DNA of 21,580 nucleotides, taken from the IMG/VR virus record IMGVR_UViG_3300050821_009272, positions 1 through 21,580 of that record; one strand, 5' to 3'. The first letter of the stretch is position 1. The number at the start of each line of letters is the position of its first letter. The position numbers and the translations under genes are program-made. The notes beneath the pieces were generated by a model. It was given only the letters and a program-made list of their open reading frames with translations, did not search any database and had not been told where the DNA came from. Shown here piece by piece: positions 12,616 through 20,107 of this stretch. The DNA comes from a virus.

Positions 12616-12646
12616 TTCCCTGTGATTGGTTCAGGGGGTTTTGTTT
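12616..12646 (+). terminator. Weak terminator-like hairpin
   Basis: CCCTG (12618-12622) and CAGGG (12632-12636) pair around a nine-base loop, extendable by two T-G wobble pairs, and are followed by a T-rich run (TTTTGTTTGT). The stem is short, so termination may be partial or absent. Confidence 0.3.
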
Positions 12647-12654
12647 GTATCTCT

Positions 12655-12691
12655 CGCCACACCGCCCGATCTGCGACGTCCACGTGTGGCG
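12655..12691. repeat. Inverted repeat CGCCACAC/GTGTGGCG before the co-chaperonin gene
   Basis: Exact eight-base arms lie at 12655-12662 and 12684-12691, separated by 21 bases. The repeat is 35 bases before the ATG at 12727 and could be an operator or an RNA structure in the leader of the GroES-like gene. Confidence 0.4.
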
Positions 12692-12726
12692 CACCCAAAT
12701 CGGCTGGATGCGAATTCCTCTCTAAA

Positions 12727-13188
12727 ATGCCTCTCACTCGCGAAGCCATCAAGCACGCGCCGGTGTCATCTGAGACCTGGCGCCCACAACGCACCCAGGC
12801 GGGCGGGCTGTGGTTTGACCCTTTAAAGGTCAAACCGATGGGCAATCACATCCTCGTTGTGCTCGATGGTGAACGCCCCGCAAGCCCGCGCCTGGTGATC
12901 CCTGACATCGCCCGCAACCAGGAGATCGGCACGCGGACCGGAACTGTAGTGGCAGTCGGCCCTGGGAAGTGGCACGAAAAGCCGGGCGAAACCTGGGAGA
13001 ACACCAGGCAGTACTTCATTCCCACCACCTTGAAGCCGGGCGATCGCGTGGTGATCGGCCACTACTCCGACTGGGAGTCCTGGTCATGTGATTACGAAGG
13101 GCGCGGCCCGAATGTGGTGCTCTGTCAGGAAGCCGACGTGCGGGTCGTGGAAAACGTCTCGATCGAGGAGATGGCCGCTTGCCTGTAG
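12727..13188 (+). CDS. GroES-like co-chaperonin (Cpn10 family), 153 residues
   Basis: Residues 34-142 fit the Cpn10 fold: KVKPMGNHILVVLD at the start, a loop region around RPASPRLVIPDIARNQE (50-66) where GroES has its mobile loop, TGTVVAVGPG (71-80), KPGDRVVI (103-110) and a final strand ADVRVVEN (136-143). Host GroES is about 97 residues; this protein has an extra N-terminal stretch of about 35 residues and an insertion before residue 100. Phage relatives such as T4 gp31 replace GroES to let GroEL fold the coat protein, a sensible role here between terminase and portal. The ATG at 12727 is preferred; one at 12838 would drop the N-terminal stretch. The stop overlaps the TTG start of the portal. 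Confidence 0.75.
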   Translation: MPLTREAIKHAPVSSETWRPQRTQAGGLWFDPLKVKPMGNHILVVLDGERPASPRLVIPDIARNQEIGTRTGTVVAVGPGKWHEKPGETWENTRQYFIPTTLKPGDRVVIGHYSDWESWSCDYEGRGPNVVLCQEADVRVVENVSIEEMAACL

Positions 13189-15362
13189 TCCTCTCGTCCA
13201 AATCGAAAAAGCGCAACAAGCGCATCTCGGACTCTGAAGAGCTGATCACGACCTCGCTGAAGCGGTTTAAGATCACCGCCGAGGCCGAGTCAGACTGGCG
13301 CCGCCAGGCGCTCGAAGATCTGAAGTTCTCGATCGGCACCGGGCAATGGGACGAGGCCGTCAAAGCCAATCGTGAAATCGAAGGCAAGCCCTGCCTCACC
13401 ATCAACCGGGCGCCAGCCTTTTTGCGGCAGTACACCGGCGAAGAACGCCAGCACCGCCCCGCCATGCTGGTGAGTCCCGTGGGCAACGGCGCGGACCGCG
13501 AAGCGGCGAAGATCCACCAGGGCGTGCTGCGGCACATTGAAGTCGTCAGCAGGGCGGACAACACTTACGACAGCAGCTACGACATGATGATGCGGATCGG
13601 CGTGTGCCCGTGGCGAGTCAACACAGAGTACGTTTCGGACACATCGTTCGATCAAGAGCCCCGCATTCAAGCGATCGAGAACCCCTTCGCGGTCTATCTT
13701 TCGCCCGTGCGCCGTCCGGACGGCACCGATCCGCTCTGGGGCCACGTGATCCGCGATTACTCGAAAGCCGACTACATTGCCGAGTTCGGAGACACCGAGC
13801 TGAAGAAACTTTCATTCCCCAGCTCTCAGGGCAATGCTGAGCCAGGCTGGGTCACCAAAGACGGTGTCCGGGTGGCGGAATATTGGTGGATTGAACTGCA
13901 GGCCAAGGTGCTTTGCTTGCTCGACGACGGAACCACCATACTGAAAGAAAAGATCATCGACGATCTCACCAAGGCGCGTGTGGTCGATGAGCGCGACACC
14001 ATTATCCGCAACGTGCACTGCATCAAGCACGACGCCATCTCGATCATCCAAAAATACGACTGGCTGGGCCGCTACCTTCCCTTCCCTGAAGTGAACGGAG
14101 TGCGGTTGAATGTCAACGGAAAAATCTATCGCGCCGGGATGGTGCGCGATTACCGTGATGCCCAGCGTATCTACGACTTCATGGTGACCCGGCAAGTCGA
14201 GCAGGTGGATCTGGTCTCGAAAGACCCGCTGTTGGTGCCCGAGGAGAACGCGCAATGGGACAACGACTACCGCCAGATGAACCGCAAGAACTTTTCCCAC
14301 ATATATTTCAAGGCTTATGACGCCAACGGGAAGGAGTTGCCTCCGCCGCAGCGTGCCGGCCGCGAAGCTCCGATCCAGGCGATGTCGGAGGTCATCAAGC
14401 AGGCCGACTACGACATGAAAGCCGTGATCGGCATCTACGGGCCGTCGCTCGGCGAAGAATCGGGCAGTCAGCCGGACTCCGGATTTGCCATTCTCACCCG
14501 CCAGCAGCAGACCGACACCGGCGCCGTCTCTTGGCACGACAATCTGAATCAAACGATCGCCTGGCAGGGCGTAATCCTGCTCGATCTCTGGCCGAAGTGC
14601 ATCAACTCCGCGCGTGTGCAGCGCATCGTGAACCCCGACGACAGCGTGCGCCATGCGGTGATCTACAACTCCCAGAACGACACCAACTCCGCCGACGCGC
14701 AAAAACTCATCAACGAGCAGATGGGCCTCAAGAAAGCCTACGACGTGGGAGTTGGCGATTACGATCTCGTGCTCTCGACCGGGCCGATGTACAAAGCCGC
14801 GCGGCAAGAGGCGTTCCGGGCGATGACGATGGTGATCAACGAGAATCCGGAAGTGATGCTGCCGATCGTGGGTGATATCTGGGCCAAAAACGCCGACTTT
14901 CCCGACGCCGACGTCCTCGCCGATCGTTTTAAGAAAATGCTGCCGCCGAATCTACAGGACACCGACTCCGAGGACCTGCAGGCGAAGTTCAACGCGGCGC
15001 AGGCGCAGCTCGCCCAGCTCTCGCAGATGCACAACCAGATGCTGCAGGAGCTGAATCGCGCGTCCGACACCATACGCACCAAGCGGCTCGATCTAGAAAG
15101 CCGCGAGCGCGTGGCGCTGATGAACAACTGGACGCAGCTCATGCTGCAGCGGCTGAAATCGCAGGACGCGGCCGCGCAGGCCCAGATGGATGCGCAGCTT
15201 GAAGCGATTTCCCAGCGCCTGCAGGTGCTGCACGAGAATATGTCGATCTCGGACGACGCCGGCGCCCCACCGGACACGCCCGAATTGCCGGGACAAGTTG
15301 AACCCAAGGTGCAACCGATCACGCCAGCCGCTCCAACACCGCGGCCGCAACCAGTTCAGTAG
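13179..15362 (+). CDS. P22-type portal protein, 727 residues
   Basis: The length matches the P22 portal (about 725 residues), and the order of segments fits: a helical N-terminus (ISDSEELITTSLKRFKI) followed by SDWRRQALEDLKF, the GKPCLTINRAPAF region, DPLWGHVIRDYSK, and a long C-terminal helical stretch from about residue 600 rich in Gln, Ala and Leu that would form the barrel. The portal forms the twelve-fold ring through which terminase pumps DNA. The start is TTG at 13179, overlapping the co-chaperonin stop; no ATG occurs until far inside. The next gene begins 35 bases after its stop behind a strong ribosome-binding site. Confidence 0.85.
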   Translation: MPVVLSSKSKKRNKRISDSEELITTSLKRFKITAEAESDWRRQALEDLKFSIGTGQWDEAVKANREIEGKPCLTINRAPAFLRQYTGEERQHRPAMLVSPVGNGADREAAKIHQGVLRHIEVVSRADNTYDSSYDMMMRIGVCPWRVNTEYVSDTSFDQEPRIQAIENPFAVYLSPVRRPDGTDPLWGHVIRDYSKADYIAEFGDTELKKLSFPSSQGNAEPGWVTKDGVRVAEYWWIELQAKVLCLLDDGTTILKEKIIDDLTKARVVDERDTIIRNVHCIKHDAISIIQKYDWLGRYLPFPEVNGVRLNVNGKIYRAGMVRDYRDAQRIYDFMVTRQVEQVDLVSKDPLLVPEENAQWDNDYRQMNRKNFSHIYFKAYDANGKELPPPQRAGREAPIQAMSEVIKQADYDMKAVIGIYGPSLGEESGSQPDSGFAILTRQQQTDTGAVSWHDNLNQTIAWQGVILLDLWPKCINSARVQRIVNPDDSVRHAVIYNSQNDTNSADAQKLINEQMGLKKAYDVGVGDYDLVLSTGPMYKAARQEAFRAMTMVINENPEVMLPIVGDIWAKNADFPDADVLADRFKKMLPPNLQDTDSEDLQAKFNAAQAQLAQLSQMHNQMLQELNRASDTIRTKRLDLESRERVALMNNWTQLMLQRLKSQDAAAQAQMDAQLEAISQRLQVLHENMSISDDAGAPPDTPELPGQVEPKVQPITPAAPTPRPQPVQ

Positions 15363-15397
15363 CAAAACACACCACACACCCAAACCAGGAGGAAGTG

Positions 15398-16324
15398 ATG
15401 ACACCATCAGGAATCGTTATGGCCAGTTCGTCAGTCGGGGCCACACAAGAAGCGATCGAGAAAGTTCTGACCGAAAACGGGCACGAACCGGAGAAACCGG
15501 CAGCCGCGGCCGTCGAAACGCCAGTCGAGCCGAAGCGCGAAGATTTCAAGACGGACGAAGAGTTCGCCGAGGCGCAAGAGACCTTTGCCACCGCGCAGGA
15601 GGAGGCCGAGGAAGCAGCCGAAGCCGCACGTCTCGCCGCCTTGCCCAAGAAATCACGACGCCAGAAAGCGGTCGAAAAGGCCACCAAGGACCTGAAGGAT
15701 GAGAACCGCCGGCTCGCCGATCGCGTGGCTGCCCTCGAAGGCAGGGGCGGCGAAAAGAAAGAGCCTGTCGCGGCCGCGCCCAAAGCGCCCGAGCGCAAAG
15801 ACTTTAAGACCGATGCCGAATACGACGACGCCATGTTCGACTACCGCTACCAGCTTCGCCGCGCCAAAGAGCAAGCCGAGCAATCGAAGACCGCTCTCGA
15901 GGCGAAGATGCGAAAGAATTTCACCCACTACCAAACCTCAGTGCCGGAGTTCAAAGAGGAACACGACGACTGGGACGATGTAGTCAACCAAGAACTACCC
16001 ATTCCCGATCCCGTTTACTTCGCCATTGTCGATCTCGGAAAAGAGGGGCCCGCAGTGACCTACTACCTGGGGCAGCATCCCGAGGAAATCGACAGGCTTG
16101 GCGAGATGACACCGTACCGCGCCGCCATTGAAGTTGGCCGACTGGCCGACAAACTGAAGAGCAAGACTCCAGGCAACGCGGAAAGAAAAATCCCGCCGAA
16201 GAAACTGCCCGCGCCGGTCACGCCGGTCTCGACTTCGGCCACCACCTCATCGCTCACCTCGCGCGAAGCCGCCAACAACAAGGATTTCAAAGCCTTTAAA
16301 GCCGCCCAGCGCCGGGGAGCGTAA
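15398..16324 (+). CDS. Probable scaffolding protein, 308 residues
   Basis: The protein lies between portal and coat genes and is highly charged and helical, rich in Glu, Ala, Lys and Arg, as scaffolds are. About residues 65-120 should form a coiled coil. A segment DFKTDEEFAEA near residue 50 recurs as DFKTDAEYDDA near residue 132, an internal repeat. The C-terminal end is basic with a helix (NKDFKAFKAAQRR), as in coat-binding ends of scaffolds. The ATG at 15398 lies five bases after a perfect AGGAGG; an in-frame GTG at 15395 would be too close. It would guide coat assembly and then leave the head. The scaffold call is from composition and position, not from a recognised domain. Confidence 0.65.
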   Translation: MTPSGIVMASSSVGATQEAIEKVLTENGHEPEKPAAAAVETPVEPKREDFKTDEEFAEAQETFATAQEEAEEAAEAARLAALPKKSRRQKAVEKATKDLKDENRRLADRVAALEGRGGEKKEPVAAAPKAPERKDFKTDAEYDDAMFDYRYQLRRAKEQAEQSKTALEAKMRKNFTHYQTSVPEFKEEHDDWDDVVNQELPIPDPVYFAIVDLGKEGPAVTYYLGQHPEEIDRLGEMTPYRAAIEVGRLADKLKSKTPGNAERKIPPKKLPAPVTPVSTSATTSSLTSREAANNKDFKAFKAAQRRGA

Positions 16325-16339
16325 ACAGGAGAATTCACC

Positions 16340-17608
16340 TTGTCAAACATGATCCTTACCAACCAGGAGATCAGCTTCAAGAACTTGATGGTGCTTGAAA
16401 ACTCCGTCTCCTTCACCAAGAAAGTGGTCCGCCGCTACGACGATAAATTCGGCCGCACCGGCGCGAAGATCGGCTATATCATCAACATCCGCAAACCCGC
16501 GCGTTCTGTTTCCACTGCGGGCCAGGGGATTCAACTCCAGGACTACATCGAACGCTCGGTACCTCTGGCGCTTAACAAGCAGTACCAGCAGGCCGCAGGC
16601 TTCACCTCGTCCGATCTGTCTTTGTCGCTCGATGATTTCACCAACCGCGTCACCAAACCAAAGATCGTCCAGCTCGCCAACGACATCGACTACGACGGTC
16701 TGCAGCAGTTCATCAACGTGCCGGCGGAAGTGGGAACACCGGGAACGGTGCCCTCAACTCCTGACACGTATTTGAACGCTCTGCAGGTGCTCGCCGATGA
16801 AGGTTTTCCCATCGATGACGTGGAAGGATTGTCGGTCCACATCTCACCGCGCATGCAGCGCAGCATTTTCCCGGCACTCCAAGGCCTCGTGGCCACCGGA
16901 TCCGGCACTGCGAGCTTCGCTTTCTTGCGCAACCTGGCAAAAGGCGAGGGCGGTGAGGCCGATTACTTCAAGGGCCTGGTCGCGAAAGGTCTGGGATTCG
17001 ATTGGTTCATGACCCAGAACGCTCCGACCTTCACCACCGGCACCCAGGGCGGATCTCCGGTTGTGAACGGCGCCAACCAGACGGGCAGCTCGATCGCAAC
17101 TTCCGGCTGGTCGAACAATACCAACGTACTGAACCAGGGCGATGTGATTTTCTTCGCCGGGGTTCACCGCATCAATCCGCTGACCCGCCAATCGACCGGC
17201 GATCTGCGGCCGTTCGTTGTCACTGCGGCTTGCAACACCAACGGCTCCGGTCAGGTCAACATCCCGATCGCGTGCGTCGATGGCGACGGCATCACCCTCG
17301 CCGGTCCTTACCAGACCGTCGATGTGTCGCCGGCGAACTCGGCCGCGATCACGGTGCAGGGCACCTCTGCGGTTCAGTCCTATCGCGGCGTGGCGTTCCA
17401 TCCCGAGGCCTTCTGCTTTGGCTGCGCGGATCTCGAAATGTACGAGAACCAGCACATGATGGAAATGGCGGCAGATAAAGAGTTGGGCCTGGCGATTCGT
17501 ATGTGGGCTCAGCCTGACATCAACACCGATCGGCTGCTGATGCGGTTAGACGTGCTCGGTGGATGGCTCACCATGTACGGCCAGGCCGCGGTGCGGATCG
17601 CCAGCTAG
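16340..17608 (+). CDS. P22-type major coat protein, 422 residues
   Basis: The length (P22 coat is about 430), position after the scaffold and sequence style match the P22 coat family: an N-terminal NQEISFKNLMVLENSVSFTK stretch, GAKIGYIINIRKPAR, DYIERSVPLALNKQYQQ, and a C-terminal AFHPEAFCFGCADLE followed by MRLDVLGGWLTMYGQAAVRI. The protein forms the icosahedral shell. The TTG start at 16340 stands eight bases after AGGAG; the ATG at 16349 is too far from it. Two Cys in the C-terminal region (FCFGCADL) could be close in the fold. A 59-base gap separates it from the next gene. Confidence 0.87.
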   Translation: MSNMILTNQEISFKNLMVLENSVSFTKKVVRRYDDKFGRTGAKIGYIINIRKPARSVSTAGQGIQLQDYIERSVPLALNKQYQQAAGFTSSDLSLSLDDFTNRVTKPKIVQLANDIDYDGLQQFINVPAEVGTPGTVPSTPDTYLNALQVLADEGFPIDDVEGLSVHISPRMQRSIFPALQGLVATGSGTASFAFLRNLAKGEGGEADYFKGLVAKGLGFDWFMTQNAPTFTTGTQGGSPVVNGANQTGSSIATSGWSNNTNVLNQGDVIFFAGVHRINPLTRQSTGDLRPFVVTAACNTNGSGQVNIPIACVDGDGITLAGPYQTVDVSPANSAAITVQGTSAVQSYRGVAFHPEAFCFGCADLEMYENQHMMEMAADKELGLAIRMWAQPDINTDRLLMRLDVLGGWLTMYGQAAVRIAS

Positions 17609-17667
17609 ACCCGAGTGTGACTTAACAATCACACTTTCACAATTCCAAGAGAAAAGAGAAAAACAAC

Positions 17668-18504
17668 ATGACCTACAGAAAAATCGCAACGCTTCTCGTT
17701 CTTCTGGCGGGTCTGGCTGGAGTTTCGTTCGGCCAGGCTGCGCTCACCCAAACCACGCTCGCCGCGGCGGTTTCCGGGCCTTCGTTTTACTCCGGAACCT
17801 CATCGACGATCTCAGGAACGGTCACGCTGGCCGCGTGCACCGGACTTGCCGCACCGATTCTTCCCGGCACCCCATCGAGCATCCTCTATGTGGGCCGGGA
17901 AGCCATGGGTGTGTTCTCGATCAACACCACGTCGTGCGTGGCGGTCGTGAACCGCGGCTATCTTGGAACCCAGGCGGCACCGCACCCCTCGGGCGACATG
18001 GTGCTCTACGGCGCTAATTACGCTGTAACCCTGTCGCAAGGCGGGAACCCGACTCCGAATGGATTGTTTCAGCAGGACCCGCCAGCCAATGGCGCCTGCA
18101 CCCCTTCGGGCACGCCCACGACTCCGTGGGTAAACATCCTGAGCGGGTCGCAGTGGTTGTGCTCGACCATCTCTAAGACCTGGATTCCGGGCTTCGTGAA
18201 TCCACTCACCGCGGCGGATGATGTTCCAAATACGGCGGTCGCTTCGGCCACCACCATCCTGCCCAGTGGGCCGCTGTTCCACCTCACGGGCACAACTCCG
18301 GTGACCACCATCACCACTCCGATCGGCTGCGACGCAACCGCGGTCGGTGGTTGTTTGTTCACGATGATCGTCGATACCGGAACTGCTTCAATGTTCGGCA
18401 CCGGCGGGAATTTGGAAATCGGAGCCGCCATCACCACATTGACCGGCAAGGCGTACACCTTCGTGTGGGACGCCGTGCAATCGAAGTGGGTCATTAGCGG
18501 CTAA
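17668..18504 (+). CDS. Signal-peptide-bearing structural-type protein, 278 residues
   Basis: The N-terminus is a clear Sec-type signal: MTYRKIA, a hydrophobic stretch LLVLLAGLAGVSFG (to about 22) and a likely cleavage near FGQA. The mature part starts with a domain (about 27-120) containing ILYVGREAMGVFSI and VVNRGYLGTQAAPHPSGD, a pattern I associate with phage decoration or minor tail proteins ('LYV..E...V ... RG..GT.A..H..G'). The C-terminal domain (about 205-278) with GGCLFTMIVDTG, GGNLEIGAA and KAYTFVWDAVQSKW resembles tips of phage fibre-like proteins. A Purine-rich leader precedes the ATG and no later ATG would remove the signal before residue 80. It lies directly after the coat gene, so a decoration or head-fibre role is likely; the signal peptide is unexpected for such a protein. 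Confidence 0.65.
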   Translation: MTYRKIATLLVLLAGLAGVSFGQAALTQTTLAAAVSGPSFYSGTSSTISGTVTLAACTGLAAPILPGTPSSILYVGREAMGVFSINTTSCVAVVNRGYLGTQAAPHPSGDMVLYGANYAVTLSQGGNPTPNGLFQQDPPANGACTPSGTPTTPWVNILSGSQWLCSTISKTWIPGFVNPLTAADDVPNTAVASATTILPSGPLFHLTGTTPVTTITTPIGCDATAVGGCLFTMIVDTGTASMFGTGGNLEIGAAITTLTGKAYTFVWDAVQSKWVISG

Positions 18505-18555
18505 CCAGCTGCTTCGTGATTCATTCCGCACCTCCTAGGCCCCTGGGAGCGCTTC

Positions 18556-18579
18556 GGGCGTTGAGCGTCATCAGCGCCC
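18556..18579 (+). other. Hairpin GGGCGTTGA / TCAGCGCCC
   Basis: A nine-base stem with one G-U pair and a six-base loop lies between the signal-peptide gene and the next gene. There is no T-run behind it, so it is more likely an RNA-stability or attenuation element than a strong terminator. Confidence 0.4.
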
Positions 18580-18608
18580 ACTTTCAAAACCATTTCAAGG
18601 AGATTTCT

Positions 18609-18896
18609 ATGACGCAGGAGAACTACAACTCCCACGGCGCCGCGCTCGACGGCAAGAGCGTGATTAAGCCGACTGCATTCGATGCCCACGAGCAGGCCAC
18701 GCGCGGCACACATGTTCCCACAACCAAAAACAGCCCGGATCTCGATCCCCGGTCGATTCAGGAGTTCCCGAAAGCAGTCGATCACGTCGAGCATCCCTCA
18801 GGTGTAGGCCTTCAGCCGGTGGTCGTAAACAGCGCCGCCGCAGAAAAGTCTTACAACGAAGCGAAGACGGACGCCGAAGAAAACCAGGCTGGTTAA
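18609..18896 (+). CDS. Hypothetical virion-module protein, 95 residues
   Basis: The ATG at 18609 follows AAGGAG at good distance; the frame is open further upstream, but that part has no ribosome-binding site. The protein is hydrophilic, rich in His, Asn and Pro in the middle and acidic at the end (SYNEAKTDAEENQAG), and looks mostly unfolded. Such small proteins after the coat gene may be minor head components. The leader (AAGGAGATTTCTATG) is nearly identical to that of the next gene. Confidence 0.6.
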   Translation: MTQENYNSHGAALDGKSVIKPTAFDAHEQATRGTHVPTTKNSPDLDPRSIQEFPKAVDHVEHPSGVGLQPVVVNSAAAEKSYNEAKTDAEENQAG

Positions 18897-18952
18897 CCGA
18901 ATCGACTTACAGTTAGTCACTCCCCTTATTTTTCATCACCAAGGAGATCTCT

Positions 18953-19279
18953 ATGGCAACCGGCGGCAATTTCAACATGGAGGACCCGGCGAAGCAAGAG
19001 CAGATTCGCCGCGGCTCTCACGAATACGTTCCCACCGCGGGCAATCATGGCAGGTACCTGCCCAAGCCCTACAAACACCAGGAATACCCCAAGATGATGG
19101 GTAAGTGGCCGCGTCCTGAGCTGAAGCAATTCCAGGTCGTGAACGGCGTTGCCATCCCCGGCGACGTCGCACTCGCGAACTTCCAGGCTGCGATGACGGA
19201 ATGGGACCGCGCCATGAGCGCCTCGACGGTGAACTCGAAAGCCGAAGAGACGCAGTGGCTTAGAGAGAACGCGTCCTAG
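18953..19279 (+). CDS. Hypothetical virion-module protein, 108 residues
   Basis: AAGGAGATCTCT directly precedes the ATG, almost the same leader as the gene before. The protein has a basic, Pro/Tyr-rich first half (HGRYLPKPYKHQEYPKMMGK) and a helical second half (VALANFQAAMTEWDRAMSAS). No family recognised. It lies between the hydrophilic 95-residue protein and the gp4-like adaptor, so a minor head or connector part is possible. Confidence 0.6.
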   Translation: MATGGNFNMEDPAKQEQIRRGSHEYVPTAGNHGRYLPKPYKHQEYPKMMGKWPRPELKQFQVVNGVAIPGDVALANFQAAMTEWDRAMSASTVNSKAEETQWLRENAS

Positions 19280-19291
19280 GACTGGTAAGCC

Positions 19292-20104
19292 ATGCCAGTC
19301 CTTGCTCCATCGAACCCGCTGGCGCTTTCGGCGACTGACTTCATCAAGTCGGCGTTGCGCCTGGTGGGTGCTCTGCGTTCCGGTCTCGGTCTGACCCAGG
19401 CCGAACTGACGGATTGCGCCCTAGTGCTCAATTCGATGCTCGACGCTTTCTCGATCGAGCGCACGCAAATCCCCGCCATCAGCATCATCTCGACCAACAC
19501 CGCCCAGGTCCCGCTCTCACTCGTCCCGAACAAGCAGTCCTATAAGCTCGGCAACTCGACCGGCACGGAAGACTTTCTCTTGCCGCGCCCCTCGCGGGTG
19601 GAGCGGGTCTCGATCATGTACTCGGCCTCGCAGCAGACCCCGGTCGAGTTGCCGATGGAGATGCTCGACGATGTGCAGTGGCAGGGCATCACCAACAAAT
19701 CCACGACCTCGATCCTTCCGCAGGGTTGCTTCGTGGATGCGTCGCAGGCCGTGTTCCCTGACATGCTGTGTAATTTCTGGCCGGTGCCCACGCAGGCGAA
19801 CCCGGTGATTCTCTACCTCTGGCAGCTGCTGCAGCAGTTCTCAAGCCTCACCGCGCAGTTTTTATTTCCGCCCGGCTATGCCGAGATGCTGCGCTACCAG
19901 CTGGCGGTGCGGCTGGCGGCCGAGTTCCCCTGCGACATGACGAAATTCGAGATCGTGCAGAAACTTGCCTACGAAGCGAAGTCTCGGGTCGCAGGAATCA
20001 ATGTGCAGGCGAAGGAAGCGGTTTGTGATGAGGCCATCGTGGGATCCAACGGGAAGATGGGGAACATCTTCACCGGCTCATCCAACCGGAGTCTCAGGCA
20101 CTAG
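19292..20104 (+). CDS. P22 gp4-like head-completion adaptor, 270 residues
   Basis: The N-terminal part (ATDFIKSALRLVGALRSG, then LTDCALVLNSMLDAFSIER) is the typical start of gp4-like adaptors that bind below the portal. Later segments agree: a strand stretch with PNKQSYKLG, PRPSRVERVSI, the FWPVPTQANPVILYLW part and the LPPGY-like FPPGYAEMLRYQLAVRLAAEF helix (about 190-210), with AYEAKSRV near the end. P22 gp4 itself is shorter (about 166 residues); longer versions of this kind are common in related phages. It is directly followed by the gp10-like gene, as in P22-type genomes. It seals the head and connects the tail. Confidence 0.75.
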   Translation: MPVLAPSNPLALSATDFIKSALRLVGALRSGLGLTQAELTDCALVLNSMLDAFSIERTQIPAISIISTNTAQVPLSLVPNKQSYKLGNSTGTEDFLLPRPSRVERVSIMYSASQQTPVELPMEMLDDVQWQGITNKSTTSILPQGCFVDASQAVFPDMLCNFWPVPTQANPVILYLWQLLQQFSSLTAQFLFPPGYAEMLRYQLAVRLAAEFPCDMTKFEIVQKLAYEAKSRVAGINVQAKEAVCDEAIVGSNGKMGNIFTGSSNRSLRH

Positions 20105-20107
20105 CGT

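Noticed and set aside
12622-12726. Upstream extension of the GroES-like frame
   Set aside because: The added residues look random and cover the hairpin-like sequences; the ATG at 12727 is a more natural start.
13812-14807. 331-codon minus-strand open frame opposite the portal gene
   Set aside because: It lies within the portal gene, its composition (Val, His, Leu, Asp rich) is that of a mirrored frame, and it has no start signal.
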